Counted from the stretch's first letter, positions 1 to 6,036 are shown. The stretch: 7,705 bases of DNA from Holosporales bacterium (GCA_003542655.1 DPKF01000053.1:1-7705); one strand, 5' to 3'. The notes: generated by a model from the sequence alone, not told the origin. Translations and numbers: made by a program.

Positions 1-277
1 TATCAGCGTTTTTTTGTATACCTGTCATAGGATCGAGGGCATTATTCCCATATTTCTATAGGTATGACTGCCGCCAAGGAATCTCAAATAATTCCTTCTC
101 CACCAAATCAGTGGCCCTCTACAATTAACCCTACCCCTAAATATTTAAGAAAAAGTTAACGGCACACAAAAAATATTTGGGTAATAATTTTAAAAACGAT
201 CGCAAAAAATACGAGTTTGATTTCTTTATATCATACATTGGCAATTAGTATGAAAATTTGTTATATTTAATCTATGC
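1..277. other. Gene-poor region with compact inverted repeats, upstream of tRNA-Gln
   Basis: No convincing gene is seen. The first 120 bases are denser in G+C than the AT-rich stretch that follows and contain several pairing segments. GAGGGC (35-40) pairs with GCCCTC (114-119). AAGGAAT (76-82) pairs with ATTCCTT (91-97) around an 8-base loop. CCAC (100-103) pairs with GTGG (111-114), which excludes the last pair of the outer stem. ATACCT (18-23) pairs with AGGTAT (60-65). A further AT-rich pair, AAATATTT at 139-146 and 171-178 flanked by CCC and GGG, follows. This could be part of a structured RNA, a dispersed repeat or a decayed gene end. I do not recognise it as tmRNA, 6S, SRP or RNase P RNA. 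The part nearest 277 carries the tRNA promoter. Confidence 0.3.
238..267 (+). promoter_or_regulatory. Sigma70-type promoter of the tRNA-Gln gene
   Basis: A -35 box TTGGCA (238-243, five of six to consensus) is followed after 18 bases by a -10 box TATATT (262-267, five of six). Transcription would start near 274, leaving only a few bases of 5' leader before the mature tRNA at 278. The position and quality fit a strong stable-RNA promoter. Confidence 0.6.
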
Positions 278-351
278 TGGAGGATAGTTTAACGGTAGAA
301 CTCCCGGTTCTGGTCCGGGCAGTCTTGGTTCGAATCCAGGTCTTCCAGCCA
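278..351 (+). tRNA. tRNA-Gln, anticodon CTG, with encoded CCA
   Basis: A complete 74-base cloverleaf can be folded by hand. The acceptor stem TGGAGGA pairs with TCTTCCA, with one G-U pair. The D arm is 287-301 with the GG of the D loop. The anticodon stem CCCGG/CCGGG holds loop TTCTGGT, placing anticodon CTG at 310-312. The T arm has a TTCGAAT loop. Discriminator G is at 348 and CCA is encoded at 349-351. The U1-A72 pair and G73 are known glutamine identity features, which supports the assignment beyond the anticodon. It decodes CAG. In most alphaproteobacteria this tRNA is charged indirectly through GluRS and GatCAB, but neither gene is in view. Confidence 0.95.
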
Positions 352-473
352 ATTTTCCTGACCTTTATATATGTACAAATTAACTTTTTTTTAAGTTTAT
401 CCCTATATTATAAAAACTGTATGCTAATATCTAAGTTATACGAAGATTAAATTACTAAATTTAGGATAATACT

Positions 474-797
474 ATGGGAAAAGAAATAATCAAACCAACA
501 TACAGTATCGCCTTCAAAGTGTTTATCACATTTTTTTTATATGTGATGTTTATACAATTGCTTTTAGCAGGAATTATTGGATTTTTTTGTAAGTTTAGCT
601 CAATATTTATTCAGAATACAACTTTTATAAATAATTCTATAATACGTATTCCATTAATTTGTGCTGGGGTTCTTGTGTATATTTCAATTCCTGTCTTTGC
701 AATGTATATGGTTTTAGAGAAGAAGTTCAAAGGATTTTCCCTGGCTATTATTAAGAATATAACTGACAAAGCTGACACAACAGAAAGTGCAAAATAA
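474..797 (+). CDS. Small two-helix membrane protein of unknown function
   Basis: 107 residues. I do not recognise a family. There are two hydrophobic segments, about residues 13-39 and 57-81, joined by a short loop with Asn and Thr. A Lys-rich segment follows helix 2 (LEKKFKGF, 81-88), and the C-terminus is polar. The positive residues before helix 1 and after helix 2 suggest both ends face the cytoplasm. There is no cleavable signal peptide and no catalytic motif. The ATG is supported by AGGA at 463-466, seven bases upstream. A weak promoter candidate is TTAACT (380-385) with TATATT (404-409), spacer 18. The gene sits alone between tRNA-Gln and the end of a convergent transporter gene 25 bases away, and I see no clear terminator between them. 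The coding call rests on length, ribosome site and a coherent membrane pattern. Confidence 0.7.
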   Translation: MGKEIIKPTYSIAFKVFITFFLYVMFIQLLLAGIIGFFCKFSSIFIQNTTFINNSIIRIPLICAGVLVYISIPVFAMYMVLEKKFKGFSLAIIKNITDKADTTESAK

Positions 798-822
798 CTA
801 TAGAAGTGAGATAAGTTTAAAA

Positions 823-2001
823 TTACTTTTGCCAGCCTATTTTTTTAAATATTTTATGGGTAATCATGGCAAAAGCGCCATTTGCCATCACATTAGATGA
901 TGTCATTAAACTATCTTGCAAAATATAAATAGTTGCAAGCAGGCTGGTAAGGTCTGCGTTAAGGCCCAAATACTGTTCAACAACGGGCAAGATAACAATC
1001 ACACCACCACCAGGCACACCAGCTGATGAAAATTTAGCCAAACAATAATACATAACAAAGACGAGATAAACATCAAAACTAGGCAGTCCGCAACCAGACA
1101 TAACCAACAAAGCAAGTGCTGTTAAAGCAATGCTTAATCCATCACCAACCATGTGAATGTTCGCCGTTGTTGGCACAACAAACTGTGCATATGCACTATC
1201 TTTTATATTTTTTTCTGTTGCAGCAAGGGTCATCGGCATAGCGATAGCGCTAGACATGGTTGAAAATCCAGTCAGCCACGCAGGAAACATGTTTTTTACA
1301 ACGATTAGTGTTTTTTGAATAGAAAAGCCTGTTCCAATTAAATACATCAAAAAAATATAGGACAAAATTAAGACGCTACTTAATATAAAGACTTTGCTAT
1401 AACTTTCTAAAAGTGTCGCCAGCGATCCATTATGAATCAACTTCATGCCAAAGCCCAAAACATATAAAGGCAAAATTGGAATAAACCCTTTTTTCAAAAT
1501 TATTGTAGCGTTATCTTTTCCCTTTTGAATAAATGCTATCATTGAAGCCCGTTTATCAGTCGGCAGCAATGAACAGCCAATGCCAATTAAAATACCGGCG
1601 ATTAAGGCCCATTCATTTTTAATAATTTGGGGTAAGGGCCATTTAAACAGAATAGGAAGCGCCTCTGAACTGCTAGACAATTTAATGATTGTTTTGCCGC
1701 AAATCCCTTGCAATGTTAGGGTTCCAACACCGTATGCGGTCAGCACCGTTAACGCATTTGACAAAACAACGAGAACAAATAAGCTTAGCACCATAAGCGG
1801 TGCAGCCTTTTTAAAGCTTGTTAAGGCTGCAGCAACATAAAAGAATATTAAGAAGGGTAAGACAATCATTAACATGTCTTTTAATGCCAGAGATAAGCTA
1901 TAAAAAAACGCTATCGCATTCACACTTAAAAATGGCTGCAGTGCATAGGCAAGAATAAGGGAAATTAATAATTGTATATTCGTGTTTTTTAAATAGCGCA
2001 T
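823..2001 (-). CDS. Divergent DAACS/SLC1-type dicarboxylate or amino acid transporter
   Basis: 392 residues, mostly hydrophobic, slightly shorter than the usual 410-440 of GltP/DctA/SstT relatives. The family core is recognisable in order. The HP1 loop is STMSSA (247-252). The TM7 region with VVPTTANIHMVGDG (275-288) stands where relatives have the NMDGT motif. The HP2 tip is GVPGGG (328-333). The TM8 segment is LQDSLMTSSNV (361-371). Such proteins move C4-dicarboxylates or acidic and neutral amino acids across the inner membrane with Na+ or H+. Several ligand residues known from GltPh are replaced (Asp312 by Val285, Arg397 by Met366, Asp405 by Asn374, Arg276 by Met), so substrate and coupling ion cannot be inferred. 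It follows fabZ by 18 bases on the same strand, so it is probably co-transcribed. The ribosome site is weak (AAGAG before the ATG). Confidence 0.85.
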   Translation of the reverse strand: MRYLKNTNIQLLISLILAYALQPFLSVNAIAFFYSLSLALKDMLMIVLPFLIFFYVAAALTSFKKAAPLMVLSLFVLVVLSNALTVLTAYGVGTLTLQGICGKTIIKLSSSSEALPILFKWPLPQIIKNEWALIAGILIGIGCSLLPTDKRASMIAFIQKGKDNATIILKKGFIPILPLYVLGFGMKLIHNGSLATLLESYSKVFILSSVLILSYIFLMYLIGTGFSIQKTLIVVKNMFPAWLTGFSTMSSAIAMPMTLAATEKNIKDSAYAQFVVPTTANIHMVGDGLSIALTALALLVMSGCGLPSFDVYLVFVMYYCLAKFSSAGVPGGGVIVILPVVEQYLGLNADLTSLLATIYILQDSLMTSSNVMANGAFAMITHKIFKKIGWQK

Positions 2002-2019
2002 GCTTCATCTCTTAAAAAT

Positions 2020-2502
2020 TTAATTCGCAACCATCGCTGTAAATATGGCTTCATTTGTTAACTTGCCGTCTACAAAAGCTTTGCCAATAAAGCGCCACAC
2101 ATTGCCCCGTACACGTTCTTTGATTACTTTAATTTCTAACGCATCCCCGGGCACAACAGGATTTCTAAATTTCACTTTGTCCATAGACATAAAATACACC
2201 ATATTTTGTTCGGCAGACTGTTGATTATTCTCAATTTGTTGAGAATGAAGAATCAAAACGCCTGCCGTTTGGGCCATTGCCTCTATTATTAAAACACCGG
2301 GCATGATTGGATAATTTGGAAAATGTCCTTCAAAATACCACTCATTTGCCGTGACTAATTTAATACCTGTAGCACTTTCAAAAGGTATAATATCTTTTAC
2401 TTTGTCTACCAATAAAAAGGGATAGCGATGTGGTAATAACTTTTTAATAGCATTGATATCTAAGATAGTATCTAAGGTTTTTTTATCAGTAATATCTGTC
2501 AT
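2020..2502 (-). CDS. fabZ: 3-hydroxyacyl-[acyl-carrier-protein] dehydratase FabZ
   Basis: 160 residues from the preferred start. Cytoplasmic hot-dog-fold enzyme that dehydrates 3-hydroxyacyl-ACP to trans-2-enoyl-ACP in fatty acid elongation. Family signatures are LLPHRYPFLLVDKV near the N-terminus and FEGHFPNYPIMPG, followed by LIIEAMAQTAG. The catalytic His (residue 60) and Glu (residue 74) are 14 apart, as in E. coli FabZ (54 and 68). An open frame continues upstream to an ATG at 2551-2553, which would add 17 Lys-rich residues and overlap lpxD by 50 bases. I reject that start because ATG 2500-2502 has AAAGGA (2510-2515) seven bases upstream, begins one base after the lpxD stop, and gives a length close to the family's usual 145-155. 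The gene is coupled to lpxD, a common pairing because both enzymes use 3-hydroxyacyl-ACP. Confidence 0.96.
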   Translation of the reverse strand: MTDITDKKTLDTILDINAIKKLLPHRYPFLLVDKVKDIIPFESATGIKLVTANEWYFEGHFPNYPIMPGVLIIEAMAQTAGVLILHSQQIENNQQSAEQNMVYFMSMDKVKFRNPVVPGDALEIKVIKERVRGNVWRFIGKAFVDGKLTNEAIFTAMVAN

Positions 2503-2503
2503 A

Positions 2504-3535
2504 TTAACATCCTTTAATTTCTTGCTTTTTTTGACCCAGTTTTTTAAGGGCAACAGTTTGCCTATGCCAATCTTTTACATTAACAGCAGGTCTGCCAGCA
2601 ACAGTTGCGCCATCTTCAATATCGCGCATAATACCACTACCACCAGCAACTTTTACAAAATTACCAATCTTTAAGTGGCCTGCAATACCTACTTGCCCTG
2701 CAACGATTACAAATTTACCAAGCTTTGTACTGCCAGCAATACCAACTTGCGCCACAATAACAGAGGCGTCCCCTATTTCTACGTTATGGGCTATTTGCAC
2801 TTGATTATCTATGCGAACATGATTGCCAATAATCGTGTCTGACTGACTACCCCGATCAATTGTTGTATTTGATCCTATTTGAACATCGTCCCCAATGCGA
2901 ACGCATCCTAATTGTTGAATGTCAAAGTGCCCCTTTGCATCCATATGAAACCCAAAGCCAGCCTGCCCTACGCGCGCACCTGTTTTTATGTTTGCAAAGC
3001 GACCAATAATACAATGCGATAACGTCACATTTTCTTCTACATAAGAATGATCGCCAATTTCTACATTTTCACCTAGGGTTGTGTGTGACTTAATAATCGT
3101 ATTGTCACCAATTTTAACGCCAGCTTTAATGGAGGCAAATGCATCTATCTGCACATTACGCCCTATAACAGCTGTTTGGTGCACATCGGCTTTATTACTT
3201 ATAACACCTGTACTTTGTGGTTTTGGATAAAATAAGTTCATCACCTTTCCAAAGTCACGATAGGGTTCCTGTGATTCAATAGCAAGCGTACTATTAGGCA
3301 CTTTATCTTTAAAATCAGGGTGTACTATCACCACGCCAGCCTTAGTATTTTCTAAATCATTCACATATTTTGCATTATGCAAAAAAGATATATGTTCCTG
3401 TAAAGCCGTGTTTAGGGGCGCAATTCCAGTCAGTATAAGCGTCTTGTTAACATCGTTATTCACAGCAACATTTAAGAGACTTAAAATTTGCTGTAACGAA
3501 ACATCTTTATTTTTTTTTATAAACTGATTATGCAT
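2504..3535 (-). CDS. lpxD: UDP-3-O-(3-hydroxyacyl)glucosamine N-acyltransferase LpxD
   Basis: 343 residues, against 341 in E. coli. Third step of lipid A synthesis: transfers a 3-hydroxyacyl chain from ACP to the 2-amino group of UDP-3-O-acylglucosamine in the cytoplasm. The N-terminal uridine-binding domain (about 1-105) includes EHISFLHNAKY and KAGVVIV. From about 111 to 300, repeated hexapeptides of the type VxIGxN form a left-handed beta helix. His250, in the segment IDNQVQIAHNV, matches the catalytic His239 of E. coli. The loop with GFGFHMDAKGHF (193-204) is also typical. A short Lys-rich helical tail ends the protein. No good ribosome site precedes the ATG, and an out-of-frame ATG lies four bases upstream, so initiation may be weak or the leader very short. 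It is first in an lpxD-fabZ-transporter unit with its own promoter. lpxA, lpxB and bamA are not beside it. Confidence 0.96.
   Translation of the reverse strand: MHNQFIKKNKDVSLQQILSLLNVAVNNDVNKTLILTGIAPLNTALQEHISFLHNAKYVNDLENTKAGVVIVHPDFKDKVPNSTLAIESQEPYRDFGKVMNLFYPKPQSTGVISNKADVHQTAVIGRNVQIDAFASIKAGVKIGDNTIIKSHTTLGENVEIGDHSYVEENVTLSHCIIGRFANIKTGARVGQAGFGFHMDAKGHFDIQQLGCVRIGDDVQIGSNTTIDRGSQSDTIIGNHVRIDNQVQIAHNVEIGDASVIVAQVGIAGSTKLGKFVIVAGQVGIAGHLKIGNFVKVAGGSGIMRDIEDGATVAGRPAVNVKDWHRQTVALKKLGQKKQEIKGC
2510..2515 (-). promoter_or_regulatory. Ribosome binding site that fixes the fabZ start
   Basis: On the minus strand AAAGGA lies inside the last codons of lpxD, seven bases before ATG 2500-2502. 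The upstream in-frame ATG at 2551-2553 has no comparable site. This supports translational coupling of lpxD and fabZ and the shorter FabZ. Confidence 0.7.
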
Positions 3536-3562
3536 TCATAGTATTTTGTACGAGATCAATTA

Positions 3563-3590
3563 ATTATAACTATTTTACACAACCGTACAA
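3563..3590 (-). promoter_or_regulatory. Sigma70-type promoter of the lpxD-fabZ unit
   Basis: On the minus strand a -35 box TTGTAC (3585-3590) and a perfect -10 box TATAAT (3563-3568) are 16 bases apart. The predicted start near 3556 leaves a leader of about 20 bases before lpxD. It lies in the 140-base gap between the divergent lpxD and gapA genes. On the other strand TATACT (3633-3638) could be the -10 of gapA, but no matching -35 was found. Confidence 0.6.
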
Positions 3591-3675
3591 AGAAAAATGT
3601 GTATTGCTAAGCAATTGATTGCGTCTTCCTTCTATACTAGAATAGTAACTACATACTTTGATTTATAGAAAATAG

Positions 3676-4683
3676 ATGACATTAAAAATTGCAATTAATG
3701 GTTTTGGGCGTATTGGCCGTCTTGTGTTGCGGGGCATTTTAGAAACAAATCAGACCGATATTCAAGTTGTTGCTATTAATGACCTTGGAAAACCTGAAGA
3801 TAATGCCCATTTATTTAAGTATGACAGCGTTCATGGTCGTTATAAGGGCGTTGTTTCATCTAATGGTAATAGCTTAACCATAGACCATATGCAAATTTCA
3901 ATGTTTCAAGAACCATCACCTGAAAAATTACCATGGGGTGATTTAAATGTGGATATCGTTTTTGAATGCTCTGGTCGTTTCACCAAACGTGAACTTGCCG
4001 CCCAACACTTAAAAGCAGGTGCGAAACATGTTCTTATTTCTGCACCAAGCCCAGATGCAGATCTTACAGTTGTTTATGGTGTCAACCACAACAAATTAAC
4101 AGTTGATCATAAAATTGTATCAAACGCTTCTTGCACCACGAACTGTTTGGCCCCTATTGCTGATGTTATTCATAAAACAGTTGGCATTGATGTGGGCTAT
4201 ATGACAACCATTCATGCCTATACTGGGGATCAGCGTCTTGTTGACACACAACATTCAGATCTGCACCGGGCACGTGCAGCTGGCGAATCTATCATCCCCT
4301 CTTCAACAGGGGCTGCCAAAGCAGTTGGTCTTGTGTTGCCAGAACTTAAAGGCAAGCTAGATGGCACAGCCCTTCGTGTGCCAACGGCAAATGTATCTGC
4401 CGTTGATTTTAAATTTTTAGGTGTTAAAAAAAGTTTTGATGTAGACATTATTCATCATGCTATAAAAGAAGCTGCACAAGGCAGAATGAAGGGCGTTTTA
4501 GATTTTTGCAACGCACCCCTTGTTTCAAAAGATTTTAATCACTATCCAGCAAGCTCTGTCTTTGATATGACGCAAACACAAATTTTAGATAATCGATTTT
4601 GTCGTGTTTTATCGTGGTACGATAATGAATGGGCTTTTTCGCTTAGAATGGTTGATGTTGCTAAGGCTTGGCTTTTAAAATAG
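3676..4683 (+). CDS. gapA: Glyceraldehyde-3-phosphate dehydrogenase, type I
   Basis: 335 residues, the normal length for this family. Converts glyceraldehyde 3-phosphate, NAD(P)+ and phosphate to 1,3-bisphosphoglycerate, or the reverse, in the cytoplasm. The Rossmann start INGFGRIGRLVLR (7-19) and AINDL (33-37), with the Asp usual in NAD-type enzymes, are present. The active site SNASCTTNCLAP places catalytic Cys at 153, and His180 (in TTIHAYTGD) is 27 residues on, as in Cys149/His176 of classical GAPDH. SSTGAAKAVGLVLPEL and the C-terminal SWYDNEWAFSLRMVD are also typical. Cofactor preference is not certain: the segment after TGDQ (RLVDTQHSDLHRARAA) is of the alphaproteobacterial kind. The ribosome site is poor (GAAAA only). 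The gene stands alone: no pgk, tkt or fba follows, and the next gene is an unrelated secreted protein. Confidence 0.97.
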   Translation: MTLKIAINGFGRIGRLVLRGILETNQTDIQVVAINDLGKPEDNAHLFKYDSVHGRYKGVVSSNGNSLTIDHMQISMFQEPSPEKLPWGDLNVDIVFECSGRFTKRELAAQHLKAGAKHVLISAPSPDADLTVVYGVNHNKLTVDHKIVSNASCTTNCLAPIADVIHKTVGIDVGYMTTIHAYTGDQRLVDTQHSDLHRARAAGESIIPSSTGAAKAVGLVLPELKGKLDGTALRVPTANVSAVDFKFLGVKKSFDVDIIHHAIKEAAQGRMKGVLDFCNAPLVSKDFNHYPASSVFDMTQTQILDNRFCRVLSWYDNEWAFSLRMVDVAKAWLLK

Positions 4684-4775
4684 AGCGACAATCAAAAATC
4701 ACACGTGTTTGTAAATTATTTCTTTAAAATTTTAGTTTATTTTTATTTAACTTGTTGCTAGGTTAGTAGATAGGT

Positions 4776-4801
4776 TTTACATGTAAATGAATACGTGTAA
4801 A
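4776..4801 (+). promoter_or_regulatory. Palindrome plus direct repeat upstream of the acidic exported protein; possible operator
   Basis: A perfect 12-base palindrome TTTACATGTAAA (4776-4787) overlaps the first copy of a direct repeat ACRTGTAAA, seen at 4779-4787 and 4793-4801, 14 bases apart. A further inverted pair, GTGTA (4795-4799) and TACAC (4807-4811), follows, and a separate palindrome ACACGTGT lies at 4701-4708. No consensus -35/-10 pair was found for the downstream gene, which would fit activator-dependent or non-sigma70 transcription. The regulatory role is inference from symmetry and position. Confidence 0.35.
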
Positions 4802-4828
4802 CATTATACACACTAAAATGGAGTTACT

Positions 4829-5506
4829 ATGAAGAAAATAATCTATTTCTCAACACTGTTTGTTGGCTTGGTGGGCACTGCCAATGCTACATCAGATATA
4901 CCTACAAATCCCGATAGGCACGTTACATTTTCTGATGTTTTATCACCTGTACCGACTATGTCGGAAAGCTATGATCCGTTTGCTGCTGCTCCCCCCTTAT
5001 TTTTAACCGCACCCTCTAATGCTTCTGAAGAAGACGCCGCAATTACGGTAATCAGCACAACACCAGTTGATGATGATTCAGTCATTTCATGCATTAAGGC
5101 ATTATTCGTTTTACCAGATCATCTGTTAGAACCGCAACCCACACTTGATGATGCAGAAACGGAAGCTGCAGCAAGTGCTCTTGACGCGGCCTCTCCTGAA
5201 GAAAGAACCTTATTGCTGGAAGCTATATTAGAAGGACTCACGGGAAAAGAATCATTGCTCTTCGCTCTAAGAGAACAACTCAGGGAAGCCAAACTTGATG
5301 AGGAAGAAAAAGCTGCAGTCAGAACCTCAACCCCAGTTGGAGAAGCTACTACAGAATCCACCACTTATCCTGCCGCTCTATTAGACGCAATCAGTACAAC
5401 TGCAGAGGATAATGACGAAGTAGTAGAACCTTTAAAAAGTGATTCTGAAGAGGAAGAGGAAGAAGAAGGAATGGAAAGAGCCAATACAATAAGAGATGAT
5501 GCGTAA
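4829..5506 (+). CDS. Exported, strongly acidic low-complexity protein of unknown function
   Basis: 225 residues; family not recognised. The N-terminus is a classic Sec signal peptide: MKKI, a hydrophobic stretch to about residue 16, and a likely cut after ANA (residues 18-20). The mature part has roughly 48 Asp/Glu against about 12 Lys/Arg. It begins with a Pro/Ser/Thr-rich stretch, then a predicted helical region at about 110-165 with Leu-rich and charged segments (LLLEAILEGL, ALREQLREAKLDEEE) that could form a coiled coil or amphipathic helix. Near the C-terminus is a run of seven Glu. There is one Cys in the mature part (about residue 88) and no lipobox, so not a lipoprotein. ATG 4829 is set by GGAG (4820-4823), five bases upstream. 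It is monocistronic, with its own terminator. Such features are common among periplasmic or secreted factors of intracellular bacteria, but no function can be assigned. Confidence 0.8.
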   Translation: MKKIIYFSTLFVGLVGTANATSDIPTNPDRHVTFSDVLSPVPTMSESYDPFAAAPPLFLTAPSNASEEDAAITVISTTPVDDDSVISCIKALFVLPDHLLEPQPTLDDAETEAAASALDAASPEERTLLLEAILEGLTGKESLLFALREQLREAKLDEEEKAAVRTSTPVGEATTESTTYPAALLDAISTTAEDNDEVVEPLKSDSEEEEEEEGMERANTIRDDA

Positions 5507-5529
5507 TTCTAATTAAAAACATATAAACC

Positions 5530-5562
5530 AAAAAGGGCTCTAAAAATTTAGAGCCCCTTTTT
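5530..5562 (+). terminator. Intrinsic terminator after the acidic exported protein
   Basis: A ten-base perfect stem, GGGCTCTAAA (5535-5544) with TTTAGAGCCC (5547-5556), has a two-base loop as drawn; in RNA the terminal A-U pairs would open to a larger loop. A five-T run (5558-5562) follows, mirrored by five A before the stem. It lies about 30 bases after the stop codon and should separate this gene from the next. Confidence 0.9.
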
Positions 5563-5586
5563 ATCTATTTAAGTAAGGGATAACAG

Positions 5587-5609
5587 AGAATAATAATTAA
5601 AATTATTCT
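5587..5609. repeat. AT-only inverted repeat between the two exported-protein genes
   Basis: AGAATAAT (5587-5594) and ATTATTCT (5602-5609) form a perfect eight-base inverted repeat around seven bases. It sits between the terminator of the first exported-protein gene and the start of the second, about 100 bases before its ATG. It may be an operator or a weak hairpin. In such AT-rich DNA a chance origin is also likely. Confidence 0.3.
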
Positions 5610-5706
5610 AAAATTTTATTTTTATGGATTTTACTGTTAGACTAATAAATAGTAATGACATATTACGAAGAATATACATAAGTCGATACAACTATATGGA
5701 GATAAT

Positions 5707-6036
5707 ATGACAAAATCAATATATTTTTTAATACTTTTTTCAAGTGTTTTAACACTATCCTATGCAACAGAACAAAATCAGACGCCACAAGAAAAACCGG
5801 GAACGGGTGCTGAAATGCCAGTAATAGTTACAGAAGAACCGAAACAAAAACAAAATATACGCCCCCCTTCATTTGAAGACTTTATAGAAACAGAAGGAAG
5901 TGATTCAGGTCAATCCACACCAATAACACCCAGAGCATCATCTCTCTCTCCGGAGAAACAAATAACACCACGAGGAAAGGGGCGATCATTAAAAGGTGCA
6001 CTAGAAGCGTCGCGAAACAGCACCACATCAAAATAA
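5707..6036 (+). CDS. Small exported Pro/Ser/Thr-rich protein with basic tail, unknown function
   Basis: 109 residues; family not recognised. A signal peptide is clear: MTKS, hydrophobic core to about residue 17, likely cut after SYA (residue 20). The mature 89 residues have no hydrophobic core, no Cys, and many Pro, Ser, Thr, Gln and Glu. The first half is acidic (PSFEDFIETEGSD). The second half is basic and carries ITPR twice (positions about 72 and 86), with SPEK between them. The protein is probably disordered. ATG 5707 is set by GGAG (5698-5701) at five bases, the same sequence and spacing as in the upstream exported-protein gene, and the signal peptides also resemble each other (IYF near residue 5, Ala-Thr at the cut). 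It has its own terminator and converges on ruvX. It may be a periplasmic or secreted factor; no role can be assigned. Confidence 0.72.
   Translation: MTKSIYFLILFSSVLTLSYATEQNQTPQEKPGTGAEMPVIVTEEPKQKQNIRPPSFEDFIETEGSDSGQSTPITPRASSLSPEKQITPRGKGRSLKGALEASRNSTTSK

Noticed and set aside
64..159. Plus-strand 31-codon ORF beginning MTAAKES
   Set aside because: Too short, AGG is almost adjacent to the ATG, and it lies in an inverted-repeat patch. Noted only as part of the unidentified element.
278..351. tRNA-Gln as an attachment site for an integrated element
   Set aside because: No second copy of the tRNA 3' end and no integrase gene are visible in the window.
1580..1840. Plus-strand open frame opposite the transporter
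   Set aside because: Antisense to the conserved membrane-protein frame, with no start signal.
2453..2674. Plus-strand open frame across the fabZ-lpxD junction
   Set aside because: Antisense to two confident enzymes.
4230..4448. Open frame on the minus strand inside gapA
   Set aside because: Antisense to a strongly conserved gene; composition follows the gapA codons, and there is no ribosome site or recognisable product.
4701..4740. Possible terminator of gapA
   Set aside because: ACACGTGT and TAAAATTTTA are short palindromes, but neither forms a GC-rich stem directly followed by a T run.
5119..5364. Ser/Ala-rich open frame on the minus strand inside the acidic protein gene
   Set aside because: The low-complexity product mirrors the repeated Glu/Ala codons on the plus strand, where signal peptide, ribosome site and terminator all agree.
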